A DNA stretch of 64,000 nt from Caldifarciminota bacterium (GCA_026986775.1 JALSNX010000001.1:124001-188000), one strand, 5' to 3'. Shown: positions 51,922-61,975, numbered from the stretch's first letter. Numbers and translations are program-made. Notes: generated from the letters alone by a model not told the origin.

Positions 51922-52560
51922 ATGGTGAAAAGGAACACAGTTGTTAGTATCATGGTAATAGGATCTTTATGGGGTATGGCAGAGGCTACCCTGGGTTATC
52001 TGGCACACGTAATTTCATTATTCACATTCTACGGTGTATCTGGAATGCTCATGAGTGCTGTTGCCCTTTATTTTATGCGTATGGCTGTTAAAACTACCCA
52101 AAAGACATCATCTATTTTCTATGTTTCTATAATAGCCGCTTCAATAAAACTCTTTGACCTCTTTTTGCCGTTCTTACCTGTTACTAAAACTATTAATCCT
52201 GCGATTGCTATTCTTGCGGAAGGTCTTGCAGTAACCGTAGCATATAATGTATTTTTCTCCAGTAAAAAGTTTTTTTCAGCCGCTCTTTTCACAGGTATTG
52301 GATGGAGAGTCCTTTATACTGCCAAAATTGCGTTGCTCGGTATAATATTTACGGGCTCTTATAGTCTACCAGTCCCAGCACTCAATTATGTGCTTTCTTT
52401 TATTATAGCTCAGGGAATTCTTAATGGGCTTATCCTCTATCCTGTGTTTAAAACTGAAAAAATCTATGAACTTAAAGGAGAACTGGCATACCGTCCGGAG
52501 TTTGCTATTATTTCTGTTGCCCTCGCTGTATCCTTTGAGCTTTTGTCCCGAATAGTCTGA
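51922..52560 (+). CDS. Integral membrane protein, six helices
   Basis: A 212-aa protein with about six hydrophobic segments. The first contains SLWGMAEATLGYLAHVI, reminiscent of substrate-binding S components of ECF transporters, though no firm motif confirms this. It leads an operon of purine/molybdoenzyme-related genes, so it could be a purine or cofactor uptake component. This is only contextual. ATG 51922 is preferred over GTG 51919 because of AGGAGG spacing. Confidence 0.65.
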   Translation: MVKRNTVVSIMVIGSLWGMAEATLGYLAHVISLFTFYGVSGMLMSAVALYFMRMAVKTTQKTSSIFYVSIIAASIKLFDLFLPFLPVTKTINPAIAILAEGLAVTVAYNVFFSSKKFFSAALFTGIGWRVLYTAKIALLGIIFTGSYSLPVPALNYVLSFIIAQGILNGLILYPVFKTEKIYELKGELAYRPEFAIISVALAVSFELLSRIV

Positions 52561-52570
52561 TAAAGAAAAT

Positions 52571-53284
52571 ATGCACCTTCTTTCCCTTCTGGTGGGTGAG
52601 GTAAAACCTCGCCCCGTTTTTTTTGTAGGCATAGGATATTTTGATACCCTTGTTATATCTGAAAAAGGCGCCGGTCTTTCAAGTACAATGCGTCCTGAAA
52701 CAAAAAGGCATCAACCTGTTCGGGATGCTGGAGTTCTTACGGAAAAATCTTTAAGAGAACTTGCTGAATACGTATTTTCTGATAATCCTCTTGAAGTATC
52801 CATTGGAATGGCCGCAATAAATGCATCAATCTCCATACCCGCTGAATTTGTTGAGAAAAATGCGAGGGATATTATTATTGAGAAGGGTAAGGGAAAAACT
52901 GTTGGCATTATAGGCCACTTCCCATTTGTTAATGAGGTTAAAAACAGAGTGGGCAAATTGTATGTGTTTGAAAAATCGCCGAAAGAAGGGGATATTACAG
53001 AAAACAAGATACCTGAACTTCTCTCTCAATGTGACGTTGTTGCCATTACAGGGATGAGCATTATGAACGGGAGTTTTGAGTTTGTTCTTGAACATACAAG
53101 GAATGATGCTTTCAAAATCGTACTGGGACCATCAACCCCTCTTACTCCCCGTTTGTTTGAAATGGGGATAGATGCTGTTTCGGGCACTATTGTTGAAAAC
53201 CCGCAAATAGTGAAAAAATACGTTCTTGAAGGTGCACCTTTCAAGCATATAAAAGGCATAAAACTGATTACAATCTTTAGATAA
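52571..53284 (+). CDS. DUF364/DUF4213 Rossmann-like protein
   Basis: A 237-aa protein. The N-terminal part (VFFVGIGYFDTLVISEKGAGLS) is DUF4213-like, and the rest is the DUF364 domain with GKTVGIIGHFPFVNEV, CDVVAITGMSIMNGS and VLGPSTPLTPRLFEMGIDAVSG. Members are linked with metal chelation or molybdenum-type cofactor enzymes, but the reaction is unknown. It sits ahead of xdhC, consistent with molybdoenzyme maturation. Confidence 0.8.
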   Translation: MHLLSLLVGEVKPRPVFFVGIGYFDTLVISEKGAGLSSTMRPETKRHQPVRDAGVLTEKSLRELAEYVFSDNPLEVSIGMAAINASISIPAEFVEKNARDIIIEKGKGKTVGIIGHFPFVNEVKNRVGKLYVFEKSPKEGDITENKIPELLSQCDVVAITGMSIMNGSFEFVLEHTRNDAFKIVLGPSTPLTPRLFEMGIDAVSGTIVENPQIVKKYVLEGAPFKHIKGIKLITIFR

Positions 53285-53285
53285 C

Positions 53286-54101
53286 ATGCACGAAGAGATT
53301 TACGAGGCCATTTTAAATGCAAAAAGAGAAGGAAAAGGATGTGTACTTGTAACTGTTGTTGATAAGAAGGGCTCAGGCCCTGCAAGGCAGGGTGGTAAAA
53401 TGCTGATTACTGAAGATGGCCGACATATTGGAACCATAGGAGGTGGAAGTCTTGAGCAGATTGCCATTAAAAGGGCTTTATCTGTCATGAAAACACGGAA
53501 GCCTCTTCTTGAAAAATATAACCTTAATGAAAAAGGGAATGGTATAGTTTTAAGTGATATGGTCTGTGGAGGGAATGTTATGGTGTTCTATGAGTACGTG
53601 GGAGCAGGTTATCCTGTTTATGTTTTTGGTGCTGGACATGTGGGAAAACACGTTATTGAACTCATAAATAATATGGATTTCTATGTGCATGCCATAGACC
53701 CCAGAAAGGAATTTGTGGCGGACTTACCAGAAGGCGTTAAAATACACAATACTGGATATACTGATTTTTTTAAAAGCTCCCCACGCCTTCAGGATTCATT
53801 TGTTTTCGTTGCAACCCCAAATCATCATTCTGACCTTGAGGTGCTGAAAGGCATCTACTCCCAAAAGGAAGTTCCCTTATATGTGGGGCTTTTAGCATCA
53901 AAGAAAAAGGCGAAAACCATTATTGAGGAGTTGAAAGCAGAATTCGGGGATATTTCTCTTTCAAATCTCTATACTCCATGTGGACTGGATATTGGTGGAG
54001 ACACGCCGTTTGAGATTGCGCTTTCTGTGGTTTCCGAAATTCTGGGGATAAAAAATAAAAAGGACAATCTTCCACATAAAAGAATGACATGGTATATCTG
54101 A
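53286..54101 (+). CDS. XdhC/CoxI family maturation protein
   Basis: A 271-aa protein. The N-terminal XdhC_CoxI domain has VDKKGSGPARQGGKMLI and GTIGGGSLEQ, and MVCGGNVMVFYEYV. The C-terminal Rossmann domain has VYVFGAGHVGKHVIEL and ends IGGDTPFEIALSVVSEIL. XdhC binds the molybdenum cofactor and inserts its sulfurated form into xanthine dehydrogenase-type enzymes. No such dehydrogenase is in the window, so the target must be elsewhere. It overlaps the next gene by 13 bases. Confidence 0.9.
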   Translation: MHEEIYEAILNAKREGKGCVLVTVVDKKGSGPARQGGKMLITEDGRHIGTIGGGSLEQIAIKRALSVMKTRKPLLEKYNLNEKGNGIVLSDMVCGGNVMVFYEYVGAGYPVYVFGAGHVGKHVIELINNMDFYVHAIDPRKEFVADLPEGVKIHNTGYTDFFKSSPRLQDSFVFVATPNHHSDLEVLKGIYSQKEVPLYVGLLASKKKAKTIIEELKAEFGDISLSNLYTPCGLDIGGDTPFEIALSVVSEILGIKNKKDNLPHKRMTWYI

Positions 54102-54562
54102 TAACAGGCCCGCGCAACTCCGGTAAGACCACAAAACTTCTTGCTCTGTTTAAACGATACAAAGGTGGCGGTATAGCGAGTGTAAAGGGGAAAATGGATG
54201 CTTATGAATTTTATAGAATGGTATTTCTGGGAAGTGCACAATCTCCTGTGCTTTTAGCCACTGAGAATCCTCTCTATGCTGATAAAAAAGGATTCTTCCC
54301 CTTTAAAAGGTTCTATTTCAGTGAATCCACCTTTAAAAAAGGTCATCTTTACATTACTCAACTTATTGCCCTTTCTGTTTCACCTATTTTCCTGGATGAA
54401 GTCGGGCAACTTGAGTTAAAGGGTATGGGTTTTCATGACATTTGCTTTAAACTTATGGGGCTACAGAGTGATGTTTACATAACTGTAAGGGATACAAATC
54501 TTTACGAATTTTTAAAGGTGTTTAGACCGAAAAACTATGAAATTTTAGAAAAAGGGGAGTAA
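54089..54562 (+). CDS. THEP1-like P-loop NTPase
   Basis: A 157-aa P-loop protein. Walker A is GPRNSGKTTKLL at about residues 7-18, and the Walker B and family motif is FLDEVGQLELKGMGF at about 100. This resembles THEP1/NTPase_1 and DUF2478-type proteins associated with molybdenum cofactor genes. Its small size and place between xdhC and a PLP enzyme suggest a role in cofactor or purine metabolism. Confidence 0.7.
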   Translation: MVYLITGPRNSGKTTKLLALFKRYKGGGIASVKGKMDAYEFYRMVFLGSAQSPVLLATENPLYADKKGFFPFKRFYFSESTFKKGHLYITQLIALSVSPIFLDEVGQLELKGMGFHDICFKLMGLQSDVYITVRDTNLYEFLKVFRPKNYEILEKGE

Positions 54563-54565
54563 GCT

Positions 54566-56047
54566 ATGGGAAAATACAATCAGATAGACCTTACAATTAA
54601 TCCAGAGCAACTTGAGAGAACTGTTAAAAGGGCAAGGGAAAGAAACATTATTATTCCAACATTTGCAGAGATGAAAGACCCTGTTAAACTTGTGCCAGAG
54701 CAGATTAAGGAAGAACTCAAAGAGATTGGGCTCTGGGACGTTCATCCCCGTAATCTATTCAGAATAACATGGAAAAACGATCCCGTTCCGAAAGGTGGAC
54801 TTTTTGATGGTGTAAACTATATGGAACTTCCATCATCTCTTACCGGTGTCAGAGCAAGAATTATTGCCCTTGTGGGAAAATGGTTCCCCACCGGTGCTCA
54901 CAAGGTTGGGGCAACATTTGGATGCCTTGTTCCGAGACTCATTACAGGGCAGTTTGACCCTACAAGACAGAAAGCCGTATGGCCGTCAACTGGAAACTAC
55001 TGTCGTGGAGGTGCCTATGTGGCAGCACTTCTTGCCTGTGAATCCATAGCAATACTGCCTGAAGGCATGTCAAAGGAGCGTTTTGAATGGCTTTCAAAAA
55101 TAGCGGGAGAGGTCATTGCTACTCCGGGCTCAGAAAGTAATGTTAAGGAAATTTTTGATAAATGCTGGGAACTGAGAAGAACAAGGGACGACGTTGTTAT
55201 ATTCAACCAGTTTGATGAGTTTGGTAATCACCTCTGGCATTATGAAGTCACCGGTCATGCTATGGAAGAGGTCCTTAAAAAGGAACTTGGAGATAATGGG
55301 AAATATGCTGGAATAGTCCTTTCATCAGGGTCGTCCGGAACGCTTGGAACGGCTGACTATCTTAAAGAGATTTATCCTGCCTCAAAAATAGCAGTCGGCG
55401 AGGCACTTCAGTGTCCAACCCTGCTTTATAACGGCTACGGCGCTCACAGAATTGAAGGTATTGGAGACAAACACGTGCCATGGATTCACAATGTGAAGAA
55501 TACTGATATGGTTATAGGACTTGATGATGAGCACACCATAAGGCTCATAAGGCTCTTTAATGAACCTGAAGGTAGAGATTATCTTGTTTCTCAGGGGGTA
55601 CCCGCAAAGCTGGTGGAAAACCTTGACCTTCTTGGCATATCATCCATAGGAAACGTTTTAGGTGCCATCAAGTTTGCAAAGTATTACGAACTTACTGAAA
55701 GGGATGTGGTTTTAACTGTGTTTACAGATTCCATGGAACTTTACGGTTCAAGGCTGAGAGAACTTGAAGAGGAAAGAGGGAAATACACAAAAGAGCAGGC
55801 CGCAAGGGACTTTGAAATGCTCATGGAGATAACAATAGACCATGTTCAGGAACTGGATTATTACGATAGAAAGCGGATTCATAACTTAAAATACTATACA
55901 TGGATTGAGCAGCAGGGAAAAGACCTGGATGAACTCAATGCCCAGTGGTATGACTATGAGGAATACTGGGGTGAGGTTCACAGTATGGCTCCTAAAATTG
56001 ACGAACTTATTAAAGAGTTCAACGAAAAGGTGGGACTTTTAAAATGA
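54566..56047 (+). CDS. PLP-dependent fold-type II enzyme
   Basis: A 493-aa enzyme of the cysteine synthase/threonine synthase fold. The cofactor lysine is in WFPTGAHKVGATFG, the substrate loop is WPSTGNYCRGGAYVA, and the phosphate-binding glycine loop is SSGSSGTLGTADYL. There is an extended C-terminus with an acidic tail. The family occurs in archaea and thermophiles with undefined activity. In purine clusters, PLP lyases such as diaminopropionate ammonia-lyase occur, so an amino acid ammonia-lyase is plausible. It overlaps the next gene (ATGA). Confidence 0.75.
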   Translation: MGKYNQIDLTINPEQLERTVKRARERNIIIPTFAEMKDPVKLVPEQIKEELKEIGLWDVHPRNLFRITWKNDPVPKGGLFDGVNYMELPSSLTGVRARIIALVGKWFPTGAHKVGATFGCLVPRLITGQFDPTRQKAVWPSTGNYCRGGAYVAALLACESIAILPEGMSKERFEWLSKIAGEVIATPGSESNVKEIFDKCWELRRTRDDVVIFNQFDEFGNHLWHYEVTGHAMEEVLKKELGDNGKYAGIVLSSGSSGTLGTADYLKEIYPASKIAVGEALQCPTLLYNGYGAHRIEGIGDKHVPWIHNVKNTDMVIGLDDEHTIRLIRLFNEPEGRDYLVSQGVPAKLVENLDLLGISSIGNVLGAIKFAKYYELTERDVVLTVFTDSMELYGSRLRELEEERGKYTKEQAARDFEMLMEITIDHVQELDYYDRKRIHNLKYYTWIEQQGKDLDELNAQWYDYEEYWGEVHSMAPKIDELIKEFNEKVGLLK

Positions 56048-57402
56048 TTCTTATAAAAAATGCAAAATACATTCTGACTTTTGATGAAAAAGAGAGAGAA
56101 CTTGAAGGCTATGACATTTTAATTGAGGGCAATGTCATAAAACGAATTGATAAAAATATTCAGGTTTCTGAAGAAACATATGTTATTGACGCATCAAAAC
56201 ATGTGGTTATTCCCGGACTTGTTAACACCCACCATCATTTTTATCAAACGCTGACGCGGGCTTTGAAGGGTGCACAGAATGCAAAACTCTTTGACTGGCT
56301 TGTTTATCTTTATCCTGTATGGGCAAAACTTGACGAGGAGGCAGTATATTACTCTACTCTGCTTGCCTCTTTAGAACTTTTGAAAACAGGAACCACTCTT
56401 ACACAGGACCACATGTATCTTTATCCTTCATCCTTTGTAGGTGACATTCCATCCATACAGTTTGAGGCAACAGAGAAAATAGGTATAAGGGCTGCGTTAT
56501 CAAGGGGTTCCATGACACGGGGGAAAAGCAAGGGTGGATTACCACCTGATAATGTGGTTCAGGAAATAGATGAGGTTTTAAAGCACTCTGTACAAACCAT
56601 AGAAAAGTTTCATGATCCATCACCTTTTTCCACAAAAAGGGTTATACTCGCTCCATGCAGTCCATTCTCAGTTGAAAAAAGTGTGATGATAGAAAGCGCA
56701 AAAATAGCGAGGGAACACGGTGTTCTTCTTCACACCCATCTTGCAGAAACAGAGGATGAAAACACATACTGTATGGAGGTTTATGGAAAAAGACCGCTTG
56801 CGCTCATGGAAGAACTTGGATGGCTGGGAAAAGACGTTTATTTTGCCCATGGAATATGGTTTAATGACGATGAATTGAAAACTCTGAAGAATACAGAAAC
56901 GGGTGTATCTCACTGTCCATCCTCCAATATGCGACTTGGCTCAGGTATTGCCCGAATAAGGGAAATGATTGACATGGGTATAAGGGTTTCTCTTGCTGTT
57001 GATGGGTCTGCTTCCAACGATACATCTGACATGCTGGGAGAGGTGAGACAGGCAATGCTTCTTCAGAGAATAAAATATGGCTCAGCAGGTCTTACAGCAA
57101 GGGAGGCTCTCAGGATAGCCACAAGAGGTGGTGCGGATATTCTTGGCTTTGAGAAAGCAGGAAGAATACAGGAGGGTTATGCTGCTGACATTGCACTCTT
57201 CAATCTTGACAGCATACAGTATGCAGGTTGTATAGAAGACCCTGTTGCCTGTCTTGTTTTCACAGGATACAATCACGAGGCAGACTACACCATCGTAAAT
57301 GGCAAAGTGGTAATAGAGCATGGAAAATCTACAACAATTGATGAGGAAGAGATAAAACAGAAAGCAAACGAGGCGGCAAATAGGCTCATTTCAAGAGTGT
57401 AA
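56044..57402 (+). CDS. Amidohydrolase, 8-oxoguanine deaminase-like (SsnA/AtzA group)
   Basis: A 452-aa metal-dependent deaminase. Metal ligands are in GLVNTHHHFYQTLTRALKG, LLHTHLAETEDE, YFAHGIWF and AVDGSASNDTSDML. DHMYLYP is a feature I associate with 8-oxoguanine deaminases, which convert 8-oxoguanine to urate. The neighbourhood (XdhC) fits purine breakdown. Related guanine or s-triazine deaminases are the alternatives. Confidence 0.8.
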   Translation: MILIKNAKYILTFDEKERELEGYDILIEGNVIKRIDKNIQVSEETYVIDASKHVVIPGLVNTHHHFYQTLTRALKGAQNAKLFDWLVYLYPVWAKLDEEAVYYSTLLASLELLKTGTTLTQDHMYLYPSSFVGDIPSIQFEATEKIGIRAALSRGSMTRGKSKGGLPPDNVVQEIDEVLKHSVQTIEKFHDPSPFSTKRVILAPCSPFSVEKSVMIESAKIAREHGVLLHTHLAETEDENTYCMEVYGKRPLALMEELGWLGKDVYFAHGIWFNDDELKTLKNTETGVSHCPSSNMRLGSGIARIREMIDMGIRVSLAVDGSASNDTSDMLGEVRQAMLLQRIKYGSAGLTAREALRIATRGGADILGFEKAGRIQEGYAADIALFNLDSIQYAGCIEDPVACLVFTGYNHEADYTIVNGKVVIEHGKSTTIDEEEIKQKANEAANRLISRV

Positions 57403-57404
57403 TC

Positions 57405-57464
57405 TCATTCAAACACGCCCTTCTTAAAAACACTTCTTACGAGAAGGGGGCAGGTGAGAAACTT
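57405..57464 (-). pseudogene. Relic of a permease C-terminus (match to 61976 gene end)
   Basis: Minus-strand translation gives LTCPLLVRSVFKKGVFE followed by a stop, almost the same as the end of the permease gene at 61976 (LPTTLLVRSVFKKGIIEQ). The DNA is also similar (AAAAACACTTCT shared). No longer frame is attached, so this is a leftover fragment of a second copy on the far side of the C25-like gene. Confidence 0.65.
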
Positions 57465-57469
57465 TTATA

Positions 57470-60400
57470 TCATTTGACTATAATGAACTTCTTTGCAATA
57501 GATGTGTCTTTAACCTGCAGAATTGAAAAGTAAACTCCGTTCTGAAGTCTTGATTGTTTAATATCAAAATTCCATGTATAGTGACCCGGTGGAAGGTCTC
57601 TGTTTAACAGGGTCAGAACCTTTCTTCCAATCAAATCGTAAAGGTCCAAGGATACTTTTCCTCTGTATGGCAGATTGAATTTGAATTTAATAAGATCACT
57701 GGCAATGTTTGGATAGGGGCCCACAAAAGTCAACCTGTCTGGTATCTCTATTTTGCTCTTAAAAGGTGCGTCTGTAGTAAACTTAATAGCATATGAACTT
57801 TCAATCTTATATGCACCGTCTGCATAGTTTCCATTCCTGTAATATGTGAGTCCTATACTTCCGCTTTCATTCTCTATTCCAATAGCAAAATCCTCATCAA
57901 CAGGATATCTGTAATACTGAATCAGTATAATACCATCACCGGTTAAAGTGGGATAATAGTCAGGGTCATACAGAATGATTTCAAATCTATTTGGAGCGCC
58001 TATATAGTGGCATACATCGTCCCACTCAAAAATAACTCTATGGTTCTCACAATCTTCAAAATAATAGACTTTGCCACTACCAAATAAATTGGGGTTCATA
58101 TAGTACCACAGACCTGCAATAATATTATTGGGAGCACATGTATCCGGTAACACCGTATTGTCTGAATAATTACTGGAGTATTCCCCAAAACCCAACCACC
58201 CATTTGGTGATACAATGACTTTCCGATACTCCTTTCCATAAAATCTAAAATTGAAAGGGAGATTAACAGTATCAAGCGCCTTATTGTTTAACAATTCTTG
58301 CGAATACCTGAAACCATTCCCTATCTCTATCCATTTAAATCCAGGTGCATGGGAATAGGGTGAATATATACTATAACCATAATAGCCATATTCATCTGGT
58401 CCAACATACCCACCTATAACCATACTGAAGTCAAGTGAATCACTGTATCCTTCTCCTGAAAGGTATAATCTGAAATCAATTTTTTTACCATCTTCCACAA
58501 TCTTTCCTGACTTTATCTTAAAGTAATCATCACCTTCTGTATTTACGGTCATAACATCTCCATAATGTACCAGTGAATCCTGCACAATTGCATTGCCACT
58601 CAAACACTTCAATATACCTTCTAAATTGTAAATGTTGCCCAATCCTGTTTTTCTCAATAGAATTTTAAAGGATACTTCCTCGTTTTCATCCAGTACGTTA
58701 TTATTAAATGCCTCATCCTGTAAACAAACGCTGTCCACAGTAAGTGCGGGTATAAATATTCCCGGACCAAATGTAATGTCATCTATAAACCATCCCTCAT
58801 CGTGAACTGTTTTATCGGAAAACAACCTGAATCTCACGTAGATGGTATCTCCAACGACACCGTATTTTATTGGGATATTTAGATGGTGCCATACGTGAGC
58901 GGGTATAACTGCCACCCAGATTTCAGTCCACTTCTTTCCGTCTTTTGATACTTCAATCAGCGCTGAATCTTTGTAATTCTCAATGGAATATCTGGTATTA
59001 AAAGCAAGTAACAGATTTTCCGTTGTTTTAACAATTGGTGGGAGATAAAGTATTGAATTCCTGTTATCAGAATATCCACCTGTTCTTTCATTTCCACACC
59101 ACAAGGAAGAAGGAGCAGAGTAATAGTCAAGATAAGTTATATGCCACTCACCTTCTTTTACCGGAATGTCTCCAAGTGTATCTTCAATTGTGGTGTGATA
59201 AATACCCTGGTTAGCAAATATGGGGATACTATCCCAAAATGTGTCCTTATTCATAATCTGCACTGACACATACGAGCAAACAGGCTGACTTACCATTGAA
59301 TCAAGCCCCACAATCGTTCCCGCCTCAATACGTCCGAGCGGAGGTATTGAATCTATCACCTTAATAGTATCCAGTATGGATAGGAAAGAATCACTGGAGA
59401 TAAATTTAATCTTTAAATCTCTATCATTCCCGTATCCGTAATTATCAATATACAGAGACAACGTTGCCAATTCTCCTGGATCAAGTAAACCATTATTATT
59501 ATCACCTGGAAATGAATCCAACAGGTTATAGCCAACAATTTTTGGGCATGTTCTTATGACCCTCATGTTTATATTATTTTTAAAAGTTTTTTCACTGGCA
59601 ATTATTTCAATACCCAAATTGGCGAAATAATTGTCAGGAACTTCATCCGCAATCCTTATTAAAAAGGCTGAATCTACATAAATAGAATCCCCAACAGAAA
59701 ACATTGAAGAAATAAATGAAGAGTCAGAATAAATTCTGATAAAACTATCAGAAGAGGTAATTTTTGCATAGATATTTTGAAGAGAGGTTACACCATTATT
59801 TATTACAACAAACCTCAAATACACACTATCACCAGGATTTATCTCATGGGTATAATTCTCATCTATAAACTCTGCATCTGCTATAAAAAGAGAATTAAAA
59901 GAATCACGTGACTGCACCATAATAGACCCAATATAAGGAAGAGAATTATGAGATAGAACTACTATGTTCAAACTGTCGCCCTCATGCAGAGTATCAGGTA
60001 GATTAAGACTGCCAACGCCGCTTATTGTAGTTTTATATAGAGTTTGATTATCTTGACTCAAAACTGCCACAGCCTCAGATGTATTGCAGCGAATAGGAAT
60101 AACCCTGCTTGTTACATCCACATAGAGTGGATGATAGACGTTAATCTCCAGAGGTTGAATTGTCCACATAGTGAGAGATGGGTCCCCAAAAAGCGTAGAT
60201 TCATAAATGCAGTATCTATAATAGTTGTCTTTGTGTGCTAACGGCACCCAATCCAGAAGCGAACCAATATGCGCTAAACCAATAATTTCAAAGCTGTCCA
60301 CAAAAACATGCTTATAAAAAGATTGCATAATATGTTCAGATGGGCCCTCCCTTATATATGCCCCCCAGCCCAATCGGGTATTCATAATATTGGCAATACT

Positions 60401-61918
60401 ACCCCCATTTTCTTTGTTCAAAAGTTTTTCAGCGTAGCAATCTCCATCAGGGACAAAATCCATGGCTCCCAAAAAACTGCTTATGGCCGTATGAATACCA
60501 TATTTTTGATTGGGCATTAAATCGTCAATATCATTCACATCAAAATAACTCGTACCATATTCGTTGCCATGCAAACTATAAGCAAAAAAACTTCCTCCAG
60601 CATTAATCCCATGCATAACACTATGCCTATCAAGTGTGCCCAATGATGTGTATAATTTTATATCATAAGCGGGAGGTGTTTGTATAAAGCCAGAAATTGA
60701 ATCGCATACAGTATCCCCCCAGTATCCAAAATCAGGATATAGATACTCTGCAAGGAGATATACATTATTAAGATAATCCCTCTCAGGATCTATTTCATAT
60801 TTCAAAATCTTTTTTACCACATTAATTGCCTCCCGTCCATTCTGTACAGGTAGTCTGCCAACAATAACGTCGGGATACATATCAACACTATCCCCAATTT
60901 CACCATATACACGATTTTTATTGAAATCCCAAGAACCATCCAGGTCAGAATAGTAAAGGTCACTTGGTATGGTATCAAATATGGCAAAAAATCCCAGTGG
61001 GGCAAAATATGTCTTTCTTATAGGAATAATTTCATCTCCATTTTGATGCTGGGCTTTTCCACCTAATAAAACATAAATAAGCCCCCGGTTACTATGATAA
61101 TCCTTTAAAAAAGTCCTTATTTTTGCCTGTTTATCCACTCCAAGATAATTTTCGTAAATACTCTCTACTGATACAATTTCACATCTGATTCCACGCTTTT
61201 GTTTCCACGCCATAAGTGGCTCAAAATAGGAACGAAGACTATCCGCTGTAATGATAACCATATCTGTTTCAATGCCATCTATTTTTTTAAGTGGGGGCGC
61301 AAACTTATCTAAGTCTGAAGGATTATATATTATGTTTTTCAATAATCTATTGAACAGAGTACGCTGTTTTTCAGTTATGGCAACGGTTTTAATCGAATCA
61401 AATACATATTCCAGTGAAAAACGTATTTTTGTTATAAACGCTATGGCTGAATCCTTTGGATAATATATGACTGGACTGAGTAGCAGAGAGGCTAAAGAGT
61501 ATCCGGACATATTACCTGAACTCACAAGATTTAAAATTCCTGGAGTATACTCGCTCTTACTGTAATACTCATCATCAATAAGTTTAAATTTGCTGCTTCC
61601 CTTAAAACCAACAGGTATATATCCCTGCGAGGGTATTATCATTGCATTAATATTCATTGACACTGTATCTATGGAGATAATATGGACACTCACCGCTTTA
61701 CTCCCCGATGGAATAACAAAATGTAGAGGTATTTGAGGTAAATCTGGTGCACCTTCAGGTAAAGGATAGGCTACGCCAGGATACCACAATCTAACAAAAC
61801 TGTCCGTTACTCTTATAACTTTAAGATTGGAAGGGGATAGTTCAACTGTGAAAGTTAATGTATTATTAGTTCCATCATTCACCATAAATACACAAAAAAA
61901 CAAAAGGAAAACACTCAT
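57470..61918 (-). CDS. Large exported gingipain-like (C25) protein with T9SS-type C-terminal domain
   Basis: A 1482-aa protein. N-terminal signal peptide (about 1-18), a propeptide-like beta domain, then a C25 peptidase-like domain at about residues 215-590 (DMVIITADSLRSYFEPLMAWKQ..., GLIYVLLGGKAQH). The catalytic histidine is in AYSLHGNEYG. At the usual cysteine position (N-C-C-x-x-x-x-F in gingipain R) the sequence reads AISSFLGAMDF, with Ser-Ser, so the nucleophile appears lost. After that come CARDB-like Ig repeats, a lectin-like module around GGYSDNRNSILYLP and WFIDDITFG, and a C-terminal sorting domain (FVGPYPNIASD..., LYDLIGRKV..., LQNGVYFSIL). It is probably surface-exposed. Confidence 0.85.
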   Translation of the reverse strand: MSVFLLFFCVFMVNDGTNNTLTFTVELSPSNLKVIRVTDSFVRLWYPGVAYPLPEGAPDLPQIPLHFVIPSGSKAVSVHIISIDTVSMNINAMIIPSQGYIPVGFKGSSKFKLIDDEYYSKSEYTPGILNLVSSGNMSGYSLASLLLSPVIYYPKDSAIAFITKIRFSLEYVFDSIKTVAITEKQRTLFNRLLKNIIYNPSDLDKFAPPLKKIDGIETDMVIITADSLRSYFEPLMAWKQKRGIRCEIVSVESIYENYLGVDKQAKIRTFLKDYHSNRGLIYVLLGGKAQHQNGDEIIPIRKTYFAPLGFFAIFDTIPSDLYYSDLDGSWDFNKNRVYGEIGDSVDMYPDVIVGRLPVQNGREAINVVKKILKYEIDPERDYLNNVYLLAEYLYPDFGYWGDTVCDSISGFIQTPPAYDIKLYTSLGTLDRHSVMHGINAGGSFFAYSLHGNEYGTSYFDVNDIDDLMPNQKYGIHTAISSFLGAMDFVPDGDCYAEKLLNKENGGSIANIMNTRLGWGAYIREGPSEHIMQSFYKHVFVDSFEIIGLAHIGSLLDWVPLAHKDNYYRYCIYESTLFGDPSLTMWTIQPLEINVYHPLYVDVTSRVIPIRCNTSEAVAVLSQDNQTLYKTTISGVGSLNLPDTLHEGDSLNIVVLSHNSLPYIGSIMVQSRDSFNSLFIADAEFIDENYTHEINPGDSVYLRFVVINNGVTSLQNIYAKITSSDSFIRIYSDSSFISSMFSVGDSIYVDSAFLIRIADEVPDNYFANLGIEIIASEKTFKNNINMRVIRTCPKIVGYNLLDSFPGDNNNGLLDPGELATLSLYIDNYGYGNDRDLKIKFISSDSFLSILDTIKVIDSIPPLGRIEAGTIVGLDSMVSQPVCSYVSVQIMNKDTFWDSIPIFANQGIYHTTIEDTLGDIPVKEGEWHITYLDYYSAPSSLWCGNERTGGYSDNRNSILYLPPIVKTTENLLLAFNTRYSIENYKDSALIEVSKDGKKWTEIWVAVIPAHVWHHLNIPIKYGVVGDTIYVRFRLFSDKTVHDEGWFIDDITFGPGIFIPALTVDSVCLQDEAFNNNVLDENEEVSFKILLRKTGLGNIYNLEGILKCLSGNAIVQDSLVHYGDVMTVNTEGDDYFKIKSGKIVEDGKKIDFRLYLSGEGYSDSLDFSMVIGGYVGPDEYGYYGYSIYSPYSHAPGFKWIEIGNGFRYSQELLNNKALDTVNLPFNFRFYGKEYRKVIVSPNGWLGFGEYSSNYSDNTVLPDTCAPNNIIAGLWYYMNPNLFGSGKVYYFEDCENHRVIFEWDDVCHYIGAPNRFEIILYDPDYYPTLTGDGIILIQYYRYPVDEDFAIGIENESGSIGLTYYRNGNYADGAYKIESSYAIKFTTDAPFKSKIEIPDRLTFVGPYPNIASDLIKFKFNLPYRGKVSLDLYDLIGRKVLTLLNRDLPPGHYTWNFDIKQSRLQNGVYFSILQVKDTSIAKKFIIVK

Positions 61919-61941
61919 GATGTCCTCCCTTTCTTCCTTAT

Positions 61942-61970
61942 ATTATACAATGCAAGAAAGAAAATTACAA
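61942..61970 (-). promoter_or_regulatory. Promoter of the C25-like gene
   Basis: Minus strand: TTGTAA (61970-61965), 17-base spacer, TATAAT (61947-61942), then GGGAGGA and the ATG at 61918. Confidence 0.75.
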
Positions 61971-61975
61971 GTGAG

